The notes: generated by a model not told the origin, from the sequence alone. 64,000 nucleotides of DNA from Brevibacillus brevis NBRC 100599 (GCF_000010165.1 NC_012491.1:288501-352500), one strand, 5' to 3'; counted from the stretch's first letter, positions 8,719 to 18,945 are shown. Made by a program: numbers and translations.

Positions 8719-9510
8719 TTATGCAATCCAATCGATGGTAGATCCAGACACTTGTTGGTTTTCCATTCGCTTTTGCAGATAAGGGTTTTTCTTTTGCTCA
8801 TCTGCTTGCTTGTCGTTAGAAGAATGCTCTGCCTGATTAGCATCTTGAGATTTTTCAAGCCTTTTGTCGATCTCGTCAGCCATCTTCAGCAGTTTGCCGT
8901 CCAAGCCTTCTGCCTTCCGCTTCAGTTCTTCTGACTTCGTAAAATCTCCGTCCTTTGACGCGGGTTCCCACGCCTTCGCCTCTAATTCCAAGGTAATCTG
9001 AGCCCGTTTTACACTGTGCATATTCTTGAGATGGTGGGTTGCCGTTAAAACAGCATGGAGGGTAGAGGAGGATTGTAGGGATTCATCTTGTTTGGGGGCG
9101 ATATCGGAAGCTTTCTGTTCCTTGCTCTGCTCTTCATCCGTGCCTCTCGCCTTGCGTTGTTCTTCCAACTGAATTAGTTTCATCTGCGTATCGATTTCCT
9201 CGATCTGTTTGTCCATCTCATCCAGTCGTTCTTTCATGACTTTTGGGTCTGTCAGTTTTTCAACCGCATCCGCATAGTAGTTGTTCCGTCTCTCTAGCAT
9301 CGCTTGCTTTTGTTCCATGAGGCTTTGCAGCATCTTATTCTTATTGGGAGAGTTGTTCCCACTGCTTAGCTGTAGGCCTTGCTGGCTAATCGTTAGATGA
9401 TCCTGCTTTTTGTTACTGTCGTGCTCTAGTGCTTTCGTCTGTGGGTGAATTCCCGGGCTTCTATACTGGACAGACGAGCTTACGGCGTATCTAGGTGTAA
9501 CAGACAACAT
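8719..9510 (-). CDS. Hypothetical coiled-coil protein
   Basis: 263 residues, no signal peptide or membrane helix. It is rich in Lys, Glu and Gln. Residues ~60-120 (MLERRNNYYADAVEKL, MDKQIEEIDTQMKLI) and ~165-235 (AQITLELEAKAW, LDGKLLKMADEIDKRLEK) should form long coiled coils joined by a Ser/Gln-rich linker. It contains NPYLQKRM near the C-terminus. I do not recognise the family, and FlxA-like proteins are only a loose resemblance. A strong AAAGGAGG precedes the start by 10 nt. It stands alone, divergent from a chemoreceptor gene about 300 bp away. Confidence 0.75.
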   Translation of the reverse strand: MLSVTPRYAVSSSVQYRSPGIHPQTKALEHDSNKKQDHLTISQQGLQLSSGNNSPNKNKMLQSLMEQKQAMLERRNNYYADAVEKLTDPKVMKERLDEMDKQIEEIDTQMKLIQLEEQRKARGTDEEQSKEQKASDIAPKQDESLQSSSTLHAVLTATHHLKNMHSVKRAQITLELEAKAWEPASKDGDFTKSEELKRKAEGLDGKLLKMADEIDKRLEKSQDANQAEHSSNDKQADEQKKNPYLQKRMENQQVSGSTIDWIA

Positions 9511-9814
9511 AAATGATGATACCTCCTTTCATGAATCGAGTCGTTGGCCAAAACGGCAGCCAATCCAGAATGCGGATCACTGGTTTTTGGTTATTATTTG
9601 TATCGGAAAGAAGTTTTCCAAATTTTACTTGTTTGATGCCCTGAAGTTTCAAATAAGTACTAACAGGGAAAATATACTTTGCAGAAATGTTCATGTAGAA
9701 AAGATGGGCATAGGTATGAATCTGGCCTGATAGGAACGCGCCTTCTAACGACCGGTGAGGCGTTGTTTGCGTTGCAACTCGTTATTCTACTTCACTAGAG
9801 AGGAGTCATCATAG
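9511..9814. other. Intergenic region between coiled-coil gene and chemoreceptor
   Basis: 304 bp without a supported gene. It contains the ribosome site of the minus-strand gene and, next to the chemoreceptor, AGAGGAG before its ATG. A 67-codon open frame on the minus strand has no ribosome site and is not called. I found no clear promoter for either gene. Confidence 0.5.
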
Positions 9815-11791
9815 ATGATAAAGAAAATGATTACTGGTTATAAAGCATCGCTATCTAAGCAGATCCTGTTTTTGCTCGTCTTGCTTATTGTTGTTCCCTC
9901 TGTTGTTCTGAGCCTGACCTTGACACAACTGGCGCGCAACCAGTTAGAGCACGAATTGTTGTCCCAGGTCGAATCGGTTACCACGATGATTACACAAGTG
10001 CTCAATAATTCATACGAGGATTATTCTGCTACGATCGATAGCTTTGCGGATGTTCAAGTTCCGCCGGGGCAAAGTGCGGATACGTATATCTATGATCGCA
10101 TTCGCAACATAGAGAAAGACATCGATAATGTTTTGGCTGCGTTCATGTACTACGACAATCGATATTATAATTCGGCGAAAAAGGAAATTGATCCGACTAC
10201 CCGTGAATGGTACAAGGAAGCGATGCAGCATAAAGGGCAGGTCGTTGTGACGCCACCTTATATCGACGCGATAAGCGGAGGTTACGTGATTACGTTTGCC
10301 AAGACGCTCTCCGATGGTAAAGGGGTAGCGGGAATCGACGTTTCTATCGATCACTTAAACGAGCTGGTAAAGACGTACAAGATCGGAGAAAAGGGATATG
10401 TCAGCTTGTTCGATCAGAACAATGTGACAATGTCGCATCCACGATTCCCGCAGGGCAAGCCGCTTGAAGACATTCGCTTCCAAGTGATGCGTGATGGAGC
10501 GGAGGGTTCTTTCGAAGTGGATGATGACGAGCTTCGTGAATATTATCATTTCAACAAGCAAAATTCGCTCGGATTGAACGTCGTTTCCGTGATAGATTGG
10601 AATGAAATCAATCAAAAAACGGGGCCACTGTTGCGGACCTCATTTTTGTTCATCGTACTGTTGCTTGCCCTCATTGCCCTGTTCGTTTGGATATTCATGA
10701 AACGCACGGTGCGACCCATTCTGCAATTGAAGCAACTGACCGACTTAATCGCTCAGGGGGATTTGACGGTCCGGTCTATCGAGAGTGGAAGAACGGATGA
10801 GATTGGGCAGCTGCAATCCAACTTCAATACGATGTCGCAATCGTTGTCAGATGTCCTGCGTCAAATTACCGATCATTCCGAGCAAATCTCTGCTTCCTCC
10901 CACCATTTGTCTGCGAATTCGGAGGAGAACGTGCAAACGATTGAACAAGTCGCTACCTCCATGCAAGAAATAGCGTCCATGTCTTCCGATATGAATCAGA
11001 GTATAGATACCGTGAAGCAATCGGCAACGCAAGCGCAACAGGAGCTGGATGATGCCATCCGCATCCTGCGTGAGAGCACGGAAATGTCGCAGCTCATTAC
11101 AGGTCTGGCTAATACCGGAGAGGAGTCCCTTGGAGCGGCAAGACAACAGGTGAATATGATCGTGGAACATTCTGCCCGTTCTAAGCAAGAGATGGAGGAA
11201 TTAAAACAGGTTGCTGAAGAAATTAGTGGGGTGACGAATTTCATCCAGGATATCGCCTCTCAGACGAATTTGCTTGCGTTGAATGCTGCTATTGAAGCGG
11301 CGCGCGCCGGGCAAGAAGGTCGCGGGTTCGCTGTCGTCGCTGATGAGGTACGCAAGCTGGCTGATCAGACAGGCTCTGCTGCTGAAAGGATCGACAGTTT
11401 GATCGGCGAGGTTCAGAATCGCGTCCTTCACATGGTTAGACGAACGGAGGAAGGCGTGGATTCTGCTACAGCGGGAAGTGATTTGACACAATCTGTTGAG
11501 CAGCGTTTTACGGAGATGTATGAGGCCATTAACCGCATTGACGCGCACCTCGCGCAAGTAGCCCGCGTCAGCGAACGGTTAATGCAATCAAATACGGCGA
11601 TGCTTGTAGCCTTTGGTGAATCGAGCGCCATGAGCCAAGCCACTGCACAAGAGGTCGACCAAGTCGCAGCAGCCAGTGAAGAACAGAATGCTTCGATGGA
11701 GGAAGTGGCAGCATCGGCAGTGCATCTTGCCAACATTGCGGAAGAGTTGCAGTTATTGGTGCAGCGTTTTAAATTGGAGCGTACACAGTAG
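9815..11791 (+). CDS. Methyl-accepting chemotaxis protein with dCache sensor
   Basis: A 658-residue transmembrane chemoreceptor. A membrane helix at ~15-35 is followed by an extracellular dCache-type ligand domain (~40-270; features [19 protein letters not shown] and [22 protein letters not shown]). A second helix lies at ~280-300, then HAMP ([20 protein letters not shown]) and a long cytoplasmic signalling coiled coil. The signalling hairpin tip [20 protein letters not shown] is intact. Length and order match B. subtilis McpA/TlpA-type receptors. The start follows AGAGGAG with 10-nt spacing. The ligand is unknown; dCache domains of this type often bind amino acids. No other chemotaxis genes are nearby. 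Confidence 0.93.
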   Translation: MIKKMITGYKASLSKQILFLLVLLIVVPSVVLSLTLTQLARNQLEHELLSQVESVTTMITQVLNNSYEDYSATIDSFADVQVPPGQSADTYIYDRIRNIEKDIDNVLAAFMYYDNRYYNSAKKEIDPTTREWYKEAMQHKGQVVVTPPYIDAISGGYVITFAKTLSDGKGVAGIDVSIDHLNELVKTYKIGEKGYVSLFDQNNVTMSHPRFPQGKPLEDIRFQVMRDGAEGSFEVDDDELREYYHFNKQNSLGLNVVSVIDWNEINQKTGPLLRTSFLFIVLLLALIALFVWIFMKRTVRPILQLKQLTDLIAQGDLTVRSIESGRTDEIGQLQSNFNTMSQSLSDVLRQITDHSEQISASSHHLSANSEENVQTIEQVATSMQEIASMSSDMNQSIDTVKQSATQAQQELDDAIRILRESTEMSQLITGLANTGEESLGAARQQVNMIVEHSARSKQEMEELKQVAEEISGVTNFIQDIASQTNLLALNAAIEAARAGQEGRGFAVVADEVRKLADQTGSAAERIDSLIGEVQNRVLHMVRRTEEGVDSATAGSDLTQSVEQRFTEMYEAINRIDAHLAQVARVSERLMQSNTAMLVAFGESSAMSQATAQEVDQVAAASEEQNASMEEVAASAVHLANIAEELQLLVQRFKLERTQ

Positions 11792-11814
11792 TTGTAGTGA
11801 TAGATTGAAAGACC

Positions 11815-11844
11815 AAAGACCAACAGATGTTGGTCTTTTTTTGT
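11815..11844 (+). terminator. Terminator of the chemoreceptor gene
   Basis: AAAGACCAAC and GTTGGTCTTT arms with a short loop, followed by T7, 25 bp after the stop codon. Confidence 0.85.
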
Positions 11845-11863
11845 CCAAGCAAGGTCCTGATAC

Positions 11864-12445
11864 TTACCTAAGTAACGTAAGCGTAACCTCTATCGAATTA
11901 TCAACAAATGATCGATTGGGACGAGATTTCAAGATTACGGTCAGTCCAATTAACGATACGATAAGCGCTTGGGCGGTAGCTTTTGCGTCTATACTCGAAT
12001 CGAGTTCACCTGATTGGATACCTCGCTCAATCGTTTCTTGAAAAATGACAGAGAGGTACATTTGGTGTTCCCTTGTCAAAATCTCAAATTTCTCATCATG
12101 AGGGGCTAGCTCGACCATGGTATTAATGCAAAAGCATCCTCGGCTGAGACCTTCCGTATATTCCTCGTCGGCCACCTCTTTAAAAAAATGGCGAAATGCC
12201 TCTTTTACGGATGGCGTGTTTTGAAGCTTCGTTCGTATCTCCAAAGCACGAGACATCGTGTATCTGCGTAGTGCGGCTTCGAACAATTCTTTTTTGTCTC
12301 CAAAGGTTGAGTAAATACTGGGGCGCTGGATACCCATTCGGGAAGTTAAATCACTTAATGAGGTAGCTTCATACCCCTTCTCCCAAAAAAGCTGCATAGC
12401 TGCATCAAGTACTTTTTCTTCGTCAAATTCGCGTGTTCTTGCCAT
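11864..12445 (-). CDS. TetR/AcrR-family transcriptional repressor
   Basis: 193 residues. The N-terminal HTH (residues ~10-55: VLDAAMQLFWEKGYEATSL, GIQRPSIYSTFGDKKELF) is a standard TetR DNA-binding domain. The C-terminal half is a ligand and dimer domain with a FCINTMVELAPHD segment common in the AcrR-like group. It is divergent from an MFS exporter gene 250 bp away, and two near-identical 12-bp palindromes lie between them, one near each gene. It therefore probably represses both itself and the exporter and is released by an exported compound. The ligand is unknown. Confidence 0.9.
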   Translation of the reverse strand: MARTREFDEEKVLDAAMQLFWEKGYEATSLSDLTSRMGIQRPSIYSTFGDKKELFEAALRRYTMSRALEIRTKLQNTPSVKEAFRHFFKEVADEEYTEGLSRGCFCINTMVELAPHDEKFEILTREHQMYLSVIFQETIERGIQSGELDSSIDAKATAQALIVSLIGLTVILKSRPNRSFVDNSIEVTLTLLR

Positions 12446-12505
12446 AAAGAGTTCCTTTCATTACTTATGTATTCGAATCTATGTAACGGCCAACAAACCT
12501 TTTTG

Positions 12506-12517
12506 TACTGAATGGTA
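12506..12517. promoter_or_regulatory. TetR operator copy on the regulator side
   Basis: TACTGAATGGTA, differing at two positions from the exporter-side copy TACTGATCGGTA. It lies about 60 bp upstream of the tetR-like start. Confidence 0.5.
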
Positions 12518-12588
12518 TTTTATATTTTATTGTTTTTTATCTCCTTTGTCAATTTCAGGTTGGTTTATTCGAGTTTGAAAAGAATGTG

Positions 12589-12618
12589 TTGACAGAAAAA
12601 GAAATGTCGGGATATATT
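12589..12618 (+). promoter_or_regulatory. Promoter of the TetR-controlled MFS gene
   Basis: TTGACA (12589-12594), 18-nt spacer, TATATT (12613-12618). The predicted start point is about 12625, just before the operator. Confidence 0.65.
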
Positions 12619-12628
12619 TACTGGGCAC

Positions 12629-12654
12629 AATAACGTACTGATCGGTATGTTATT
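12629..12654. promoter_or_regulatory. TetR operator at the exporter promoter
   Basis: A 26-bp near-perfect palindrome with arms AATAACGTAC and GTATGTTATT (one mismatch) and core TACTGATCGGTA. It sits at the predicted transcription start of the MFS gene, where bound repressor would block initiation. Confidence 0.75.
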
Positions 12655-12695
12655 GTTGATTAAACCAAAAATGAAAGGAGGTAAGGTGAAGTCAG

Positions 12696-13904
12696 ATGGA
12701 GGAAGTTATTGAAAAAGTAACGGCCAATTCGCCCATGCCTCGCTATGTAACACTATTGTTTGCCGTTGCTTGCGGGATGTCAGTTGCGAATATTTACTTC
12801 GCGCAGCCACTACTTGATCATTTGTCGAGTGAGTTCAGAATTGACTATTCCATCATTGGGATTCTGATCACCCTTACTCAAATCTTTTATGCGGTAGGAC
12901 TGTTGTTGCTTGTCCCGCTTGGCGATTTATTGAACCAGCGTCACTTGATTATCGGTCAGATGTTTTTATCTGTGGTAGCGCTGATTATCGTAGGGACTGC
13001 CTCCACAAGCACGGTACTATTCGCAGGTATAGCAGCGGTCGGATTGCTTGCCGTTGTGACGCAGACGATTGTTGCATTCGCGGCGACCATGGCTGCTCCT
13101 GCTGAGCGAGGACGAGTGGTTGGAGTAGTTACAAGTGGAATCGTCATTGGCATTCTTCTAGCGCGAACCATTGCGGGAGTTTTAACAGATCTTGCGGGGT
13201 GGCGTTCCGTATATCTGGTCTCTGCTGCATTTCTATTGTTACTGGTTTGCGTGTTATTTCGGGTATTGCCAAATAGGGGACGGGAGGTAAAGCCGCTATC
13301 CTATCTCAAGTTGCTTGGATCGGTACTGATGTTGTTCGCCCAAGAACGGCTATTACGTATTCGCTCTGTTCTGGCGATGCTGATTTTTGCTGCGTTTAGC
13401 ATTTTGTGGACGCCATTGGTACTGCCTCTGAGTGCGCCGCCATTATCTTTGTCGCATACGGCAATCGGGGCGTTTGGTCTCGTGGGAGTTGCCGGAGCGC
13501 TAGCGGCAGCAAGGGCAGGGAAGCTTGCAGATCGGGGTTACGGACAGAGAACGACGGGCTTTGCTTTGAGCCTATTGCTACTATCGTGGCTGTTAATCAG
13601 CTATATAGAACAGTCGTTATTTGCCTTGGCGATCGGTATCGTTTTGCTTGATTTGGCGGTACAGGCGGTGCATGTTACGAATCAAAGCATGATCTTCACC
13701 TTGGGGGCAGAGGCGCGGAGTCGGCTCACGGCGGGGTATATGGTTTTCTATTCAATCGGCTCTTCTGCTGGCTCCATTGCCTCGACCTATACATATGCGC
13801 ATTTTGGTTGGGAGGGAGTATGCTTGCTCGGAGCCTCCGTTAGTGGGTTGGCTCTGGTGTATTGGGCAGTGACCAGACGCGTTTCGGCTATCTCAGGGAA
13901 ATAG
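12696..13904 (+). CDS. MFS transporter under TetR control
   Basis: A 402-residue, 12-helix transporter. It starts with a polar 15-residue N-terminus and then CGMSVANIYFAQPLLDHLS, the signature of the YgaY/YdjE-like MFS branch. NQSMIFTLGAEARSRL in the tenth-helix region is also typical. The start is an ATG after AAAGGAGG. Expression is predicted to be opened by release of the divergent TetR protein. The following flavin oxidoreductase and esterase genes are in the same orientation with gaps of 98 and 31 bp and might share read-through transcription. The substrate is unknown. Confidence 0.87.
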   Translation: MEEVIEKVTANSPMPRYVTLLFAVACGMSVANIYFAQPLLDHLSSEFRIDYSIIGILITLTQIFYAVGLLLLVPLGDLLNQRHLIIGQMFLSVVALIIVGTASTSTVLFAGIAAVGLLAVVTQTIVAFAATMAAPAERGRVVGVVTSGIVIGILLARTIAGVLTDLAGWRSVYLVSAAFLLLLVCVLFRVLPNRGREVKPLSYLKLLGSVLMLFAQERLLRIRSVLAMLIFAAFSILWTPLVLPLSAPPLSLSHTAIGAFGLVGVAGALAAARAGKLADRGYGQRTTGFALSLLLLSWLLISYIEQSLFALAIGIVLLDLAVQAVHVTNQSMIFTLGAEARSRLTAGYMVFYSIGSSAGSIASTYTYAHFGWEGVCLLGASVSGLALVYWAVTRRVSAISGK

Positions 13905-14002
13905 AGCTACTGAAATATTTCAAAATGAAGATATATCAAATGGAACTATTCTGCTTCCAGAGCTGTTGACTGATACAAGTTTTGCAAAAGGAGAGATGGT
14001 CT

Positions 14003-15055
14003 GTGGAGATTGGTATTACTTCGTTTGTGGAAACGACGCCGGATGTTCAGACTGGTGAAGTGATGAGCCATGCACAGCGATTACGTGAGGTTGTCGAGGA
14101 AATCGTCCTCGCTGATCAGGTTGGGCTTGATGTATTTGGCATAGGTGAACATCATCGTAAGGATTATGCTGCTTCTTCTCCAGCCATGGTGCTGGCTGCG
14201 GCTGCACCACTGACAAAAAGGATTCGGCTGACCAGTGCAGTGACAGTGCTTTCTTCGGCTGATCCAGTGCGTGTTTTTCAAGATTTTGCTACACTCGATG
14301 GCATTTCGAATGGAAGGGCAGAGATTATGGCGGGACGCGGTTCCTTTATCGAATCTTTTCCCCTGTTCGGTTATGACTTGAATGACTATGATGAGCTGTT
14401 TGAAGAACATTTGGAACTGCTCCTGAAAATACAGGCGTCCGAAAAAGTAACCTGGAGGGGCGGTCATCGGCCAGCTATTCAGAATTTGGGCGTGTATCCA
14501 CGGCCCGTTCAGAATCCTTTACCCATATGGATTGGTAGCGGAGGCAATCAGGAATCTGTTGTTCGTGCGGGTCTGCTGGGATTGCCACTGATGCTGGCGA
14601 TCATTGGTGGAAGTCCGCGACAGTTTGAACCACTTGTGCAGCTTTATAAGAAGGTGGCTATGCACGCTGGCCATGACGTCTCGCGATTAACGGTTGGGTC
14701 CCATTCACTCGGATTTGTTGCAGAGGAAACGGAACTGGCGGCAGATACATTCTTTCCTTCTACCCAAGCAGGAATGAATAAAATCGGAAGGGAGCGGGGC
14801 TGGGCCCATTATAACCGTGCTAGCTTCGATGCCGCACGCAGCTTGGAGGGGGCATTGTATGTGGGTGATCCGGAGACGGTTGCTCAAAAGATCATCCACC
14901 TTCGCAAACAGGTAGGCATGACGCGCTTTATGATGTATGTGCCGATATCTACGATGCCGCATGAACAAGTAATGAGAGCCATTGAGCTGCTAGGGACGGA
15001 GGTAGCGCCTCGGGTGCGAGAGGAAATAACCAAGTGGGAAGCAGAGACAGAGTAA
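14003..15055 (+). CDS. LLM-class (luciferase-like) flavin-dependent oxidoreductase
   Basis: About 350 residues of the bacterial luciferase TIM-barrel fold, using reduced FMN or F420-type flavin. Features are ADQVGLDVFGIGEHHRKDYA near the N-terminus, RIRLTSAVTVLSSADPVRVFQDFATLD, the AGRGSF loop, and PLPIWIGSGGNQESVVRAG. The start is placed at GTG 14003, 9 nt after AAAGGAG; the TTG seven codons upstream lies on top of that ribosome site. The substrate is not predictable. It is followed 31 bp later by an HSL-type esterase. Confidence 0.9.
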   Translation: MEIGITSFVETTPDVQTGEVMSHAQRLREVVEEIVLADQVGLDVFGIGEHHRKDYAASSPAMVLAAAAPLTKRIRLTSAVTVLSSADPVRVFQDFATLDGISNGRAEIMAGRGSFIESFPLFGYDLNDYDELFEEHLELLLKIQASEKVTWRGGHRPAIQNLGVYPRPVQNPLPIWIGSGGNQESVVRAGLLGLPLMLAIIGGSPRQFEPLVQLYKKVAMHAGHDVSRLTVGSHSLGFVAEETELAADTFFPSTQAGMNKIGRERGWAHYNRASFDAARSLEGALYVGDPETVAQKIIHLRKQVGMTRFMMYVPISTMPHEQVMRAIELLGTEVAPRVREEITKWEAETE

Positions 15056-15086
15056 GAATCAACATTTGCTTAATGGAGGGATTCAC

Positions 15087-16028
15087 GTGGATTTTCATCG
15101 TCGAGTACTACCGGAATTAAGGCAAACATTAGCACAATTCCCGGGTTTTCAACTGGAAGAAAATTTGGAGTCGAGCAGGGCCATGCTGAAAAATCCGCCT
15201 ATTGTGAAGTCAGAGCATGTACGTACTACAAGTCGAATGATTCCGGGCGCAGCAGGAGAGATGCTAGCGAAAATATACGAGCCCGTCCAGCGAACAGGCA
15301 GTAAGCTTCCGGCTATGCTGTGGATTCACGGAGGAGGCTATGTGATGGGGCACCCTGATATGGATGACGCTCTATGCGAACGGTTTGTACAAGCAGCTAA
15401 TTGTATTGTCGTATCGGTAGATTATCGTCTGGCCCCTGAGCACCCTTATCCTGCTGCTCTCTATGACTGTTACGCTGGTTTAACGTGGATGACAGACGAA
15501 GCTGAGTCACTCGGGATCGATTTGAATCGGGTTGCGATTGCTGGTGCAAGCGGGGGAGGAGGGCTGACCGCAGCACTTGCTTTAATGGCTCGCGACAAAG
15601 GGGGACCAGCCCTTATCTTCCAGATGCCATTGTATCCAATGATCGATAACCGTAATCGTACAGCGTCGAGCTATGAAATCGAGGCTGAGAATGCAACTTG
15701 GAACCGGAAGAATAATTTGGCTGCGTGGCGCATGTACCTGGGCGAAGGTGCCGACGACAGTCAGGTATCCGCATATGCGGTGCCGTCGAGAGCAGAAAGC
15801 TTGGCGGGGCTACCGCCGACGTATACGTGCGTAGGACAGCTTGATCTGTTCCGAGATGAGACGATCGAATATGTGACGCGCCTTGCACAAGCGGGCGTAG
15901 ACGTAGAATTTCATCTGTATCCCGGATGCTATCACTGCTTTGAAGTATTTGTCCCCGAAGCGGAAGTGAGCCAGAGAGCCAGCCAAAGCTATATAGATGC
16001 GATGGCAAGAGCGCTTCATCCTAAATAA
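15087..16028 (+). CDS. Alpha/beta hydrolase of the HSL esterase family
   Basis: A carboxylesterase of about 313 residues. The oxyanion motif HGGG occurs in LWIHGGGYVMGHPD and the nucleophile motif in GASGGG. The catalytic Asp is in GQLDLFRDE and the catalytic His in YPGCYHCFE. It also has YRLAPEHPYPAALYD, the signature of family IV (hormone-sensitive-lipase-like) esterases. The GTG start at 15087 follows GGAGGG with 6-nt spacing. It is probably cytoplasmic and co-transcribed with the luciferase-like gene. Its natural ester is unknown. Confidence 0.92.
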   Translation: MDFHRRVLPELRQTLAQFPGFQLEENLESSRAMLKNPPIVKSEHVRTTSRMIPGAAGEMLAKIYEPVQRTGSKLPAMLWIHGGGYVMGHPDMDDALCERFVQAANCIVVSVDYRLAPEHPYPAALYDCYAGLTWMTDEAESLGIDLNRVAIAGASGGGGLTAALALMARDKGGPALIFQMPLYPMIDNRNRTASSYEIEAENATWNRKNNLAAWRMYLGEGADDSQVSAYAVPSRAESLAGLPPTYTCVGQLDLFRDETIEYVTRLAQAGVDVEFHLYPGCYHCFEVFVPEAEVSQRASQSYIDAMARALHPK

Positions 16029-16039
16029 TCGAGGAGGCA

Positions 16040-16088
16040 AAAAGCACAACAATCGTTCGAGGGAGATCTCGACGATTGTTGTGCTTTT
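16040..16088. terminator. Strong bidirectional terminator
   Basis: AAAAGCACAACAATCG and CGATTGTTGTGCTTTT are perfect 16-bp arms around a 17-base loop. It lies between the convergent esterase and AhpD-like genes and ends in T4 in both directions. Confidence 0.85.
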
Positions 16089-16123
16089 GTAAACGCAGTG
16101 GTACAGGAATTTTCGGCATCGTC

Positions 16124-16468
16124 TCATTGAATCGTTCCCTGTTTTTCCTCCATCACATCATTGATTAATATGACGCCATGCGAAAGGGTAGTTCCGCCGC
16201 CGAATGCTCCAGCTACTGCTACTGTTTCAGCAATTTCTTTTTGGGAAACTCCGTCGTTGAGAGCTGCTTCCAAATGATAGACAATGCAGTGCTCATTTCC
16301 GGAGTAAAGGGAGATAGCCAGTGCCTGCAAGTGCTTATGCTTGGATGACAATTCACCGGACGAAAAGCATTGGCTGGTGAATTCATTATATGCTCGCAAG
16401 GCCTCTGGCATCAGCTGTCCAAAAGCTTGCAGCCCTTCTCGATACTGTTCGGCCAAATAGTGCTCCAT
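16124..16468 (-). CDS. Carboxymuconolactone decarboxylase / AhpD-like protein
   Basis: 114 residues from ATG 16468, which follows TAGGAGG. The frame is open further upstream but without a ribosome site. The core LSSKHKHLQALAISLYSGNE, HCIVYHLEAALNDGVSQ and EIAETVAVAGAFGGG is that of the AhpD/CMD fold. It has a single Cys with a His four residues on (C-x3-H) and lacks the CxxC of true AhpD. It may be a peroxidase-like or decarboxylase-like protein; the activity cannot be assigned. Confidence 0.85.
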   Translation of the reverse strand: MEHYLAEQYREGLQAFGQLMPEALRAYNEFTSQCFSSGELSSKHKHLQALAISLYSGNEHCIVYHLEAALNDGVSQKEIAETVAVAGAFGGGTTLSHGVILINDVMEEKQGTIQ

Positions 16469-16849
16469 GTTCCATTTCCTCCTATTTTGAAATTGCTGAT
16501 AGTATTTCTTTGCTGGGGAATTTTCATACTGCTTCCTTATATAAGTAGAATCACATTCAGAATTAATTGATTTGTCACGTATTTTTCTCCTGGTTGAATG
16601 CAATTATATTTGATTATCAAGTATTTTCCTTGTAAATATAATTGTAGATATTATAAAAACATATTAAAATATATGAAGTAATCTACCAATATAGTGTAAG
16701 GCAAGAGAGGTGAATAATCTTACTAACTAGTAGGAATGCTTGATAAGAAGTGAAGAGATATGTAAGGGGCCGTTTTTCAATCAATAAAACGAGAATGACT
16801 AGAAGCTATCCGAAATACCGCCAACAGCAGAGAGGAAGAGGAAGCTTAC

Positions 16850-18229
16850 GTGGGAAACAAGGAACTGAAGAGAGGCTTGGAAGCCCGTCATATTCAGATG
16901 ATTGCTTTGGGCGGTACGATTGGTGTTGGGTTATTTATGGGGTCTGCCAGCACGATCAAATGGACAGGACCATCTGTCATGCTAGCTTATGCAATTGTAG
17001 GAATTTTTATTTTTTTCATCATGCGTGCAATGGGTGAAATGCTGTATTTGGAACCAAGTACTGGTTCATTCGCAACCTTTGGGCATAAGTATATTCATCC
17101 GTTAGCAGGTTATATAACGGCTTGGAGTAACTGGTTCCAGTGGGTCGTTGTCGGGATGGCAGAGATCATTGCTGTCGGGACGTATATGAAGTACTGGTTC
17201 CCAGATTTGCCGGCTTGGGTACCTGGTATTATTGCCATGGTGATACTCGGTATAGCGAACCTGGTTTCTGTGAAGTCATTTGGTGAATTTGAGTTTTGGT
17301 TCGCCATGATCAAAATTGTAACGATCGTTTTGATGATTTTTGCAGGGTTTGGTTTGATTTTCTTTGGTATTGGAAACGGTGGAAACGCAATCGGCTTATC
17401 GAATCTGTGGGAAAATGGCGGGTTCTTTACGGGCGGTTGGACAGGCTTTTTCTTTGCCCTCTCCTTGGTGATTGGGGCGTATCAAGGTGTCGAGCTCATC
17501 GGGATTACAGCAGGGGAAGCAAAAGACCCGAAAAAAACATTAAGAAGTGCGATTCAAAATATCATTTGGCGCATTTTGATTTTCTATATTGGTGCGATTT
17601 TTGTTATTGTAACCGTTTACCCTTGGGATCAATTGCAGGCAATCGGTAGTCCGTTCGTTGCTACCTTTGCGAAAATTGGTATTACCGCAGCGGCAGGTCT
17701 CATTAACTTTGTCGTGATCACTGCTGCCATGTCTGGCTGTAATAGCGGGATTTATAGTGCAGGGCGTATGCTGTATACCTTAGGTGTAAATGGCCAAGCG
17801 CCGAAAGTTTTTACCAAACTATCTTCGAATGGTGTGCCGCTGTTAGGTACGATTGGTGTTCTGATCGGCCTCGGTATTGGGGTTATCTTAAGCTATATCG
17901 CCCCAGAAAATCTCTTCGTGTATGTGTACAGTGCGAGTGTGCTACCTGGTATGGTTCCGTGGTTTGTCATTCTGATCAGTCAAATCAGATTTCGAAAAGC
18001 AAAGGGTGCTGAAATGGACAACCATCCATTCAAAATGCCTTTTGCCCCAGTGTCCAACTATTTGACCATTGCTTTTCTCATCATGGTACTCATCGGGATG
18101 TGGATCAATGATGAGACACGCGTCTCCCTGATTGCCGGGATTGTCTTCTTAGCGATTGTGGTTATTAGCTTCTTTACACTCGGAATAAATAAGGCAGTAC
18201 CGCTGGACGAGCAATCAAACAAGAAATAA
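16850..18229 (+). CDS. Amino acid permease of the APC superfamily (AAT family)
   Basis: A 459-residue, 12-helix amino acid:proton symporter. It begins with [28 protein letters not shown], the first-helix signature of the GabP/RocE/AnsP/proline permease family, and contains the [17 protein letters not shown] loop. The start is GTG behind GAGGAAG. The substrate is not resolved from sequence; GABA, proline, asparagine or aromatic amino acids are possible. The upstream 250 bp is A+T-rich with no riboswitch I could recognise. A terminator follows. Confidence 0.9.
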   Translation: MGNKELKRGLEARHIQMIALGGTIGVGLFMGSASTIKWTGPSVMLAYAIVGIFIFFIMRAMGEMLYLEPSTGSFATFGHKYIHPLAGYITAWSNWFQWVVVGMAEIIAVGTYMKYWFPDLPAWVPGIIAMVILGIANLVSVKSFGEFEFWFAMIKIVTIVLMIFAGFGLIFFGIGNGGNAIGLSNLWENGGFFTGGWTGFFFALSLVIGAYQGVELIGITAGEAKDPKKTLRSAIQNIIWRILIFYIGAIFVIVTVYPWDQLQAIGSPFVATFAKIGITAAAGLINFVVITAAMSGCNSGIYSAGRMLYTLGVNGQAPKVFTKLSSNGVPLLGTIGVLIGLGIGVILSYIAPENLFVYVYSASVLPGMVPWFVILISQIRFRKAKGAEMDNHPFKMPFAPVSNYLTIAFLIMVLIGMWINDETRVSLIAGIVFLAIVVISFFTLGINKAVPLDEQSNKK

Positions 18230-18235
18230 CGAAAG

Positions 18236-18266
18236 GGGGCCAACATTTGTTGGTCCTCTTTTTTGT
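18236..18266 (+). terminator. Terminator of the amino acid permease gene
   Basis: GGGGCCAAC and GTTGGTCCTC arms with an ATTT loop and T6 tail, directly after the stop. Confidence 0.8.
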
Positions 18267-18418
18267 TCATCAAATCGCCTTTGTACGGCATACCTACTTC
18301 GTTTATCATTAGGATGACTGGACTGGTTAACCGTTTGCGGCAGCCAATGTCCGGGCTCGTCAATGGGTAGACTAAAGCGGGATACTCATTCATGATCTGA
18401 GAAAAAAGGAGCATAAGA

Positions 18419-18943
18419 ATGAAACAACGCAACTATACACCGATTATCGTTATTCTCACCATAGCGATTAACACGCTTGTCGCCATCTTGTACTTCATGC
18501 CGAAAAACAATGATTTCAGCCATCTCGACCTGACGTTTCTGCCGTTTTTTAATGCGGTCATGAACAGTTTTACCTTTATATTTTTGATTGCCGCGCTTGT
18601 TTCCATCGTGAAGTTCAAAAACATAAAGATGCATCGGGGATATATTTTTGCAGCCTTCTCTACAACAGCTCTCTTCTTGGTTTCGTATGTGATCTACCAC
18701 GGAATGGCACCTAGTACTTCCTACGGGGGAGAGGGAATTCTGCGTCCGATTTATTACTTCATCTTGATTACACATATTCTGTTGTCGGTAATCATCGTTC
18801 CATTTGCGCTGATTACGACTGCACGTGGACTCAACATGAAGGTGGAAAAGCATAAAAAAATCGCCCGCTGGACGATGCCGATGTGGCTGTATGTCAGTGC
18901 GACGGGTGTCATTGTTTACCTCATGATTTCTCCGTACTATTAA
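18419..18943 (+). CDS. DUF420 membrane protein, CtaM/YozB-like
   Basis: A 174-residue protein with four or five membrane helices. Conserved DUF420 features are FLPFFNAVMNSFTFIFLI, KMHRGYIFAAF, FLVSYVIYHG and the invariant-looking histidines in these segments and in ILITHILLSV. In Staphylococcus CtaM of this family is needed for maturation of heme A-type terminal oxidase. B. subtilis YozB is the homologue. Function here is inferred from family. AAAGGAG precedes the ATG. It is monocistronic, with a strong terminator after it. Confidence 0.87.
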   Translation: MKQRNYTPIIVILTIAINTLVAILYFMPKNNDFSHLDLTFLPFFNAVMNSFTFIFLIAALVSIVKFKNIKMHRGYIFAAFSTTALFLVSYVIYHGMAPSTSYGGEGILRPIYYFILITHILLSVIIVPFALITTARGLNMKVEKHKKIARWTMPMWLYVSATGVIVYLMISPYY

Positions 18944-18945
18944 GC

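Noticed and set aside
9491..9694. 67-codon minus-strand ORF upstream of the coiled-coil gene
   Set aside because: No ribosome site; it overlaps the coiled-coil start and has no recognisable features.
16604..16849. Possible riboswitch upstream of the amino acid permease (AGAGGTG, AAGGGGCC and CCGAA pieces)
   Set aside because: The order and the conserved cores of lysine, glycine or T-box leaders are not satisfied, and no leader terminator is present.
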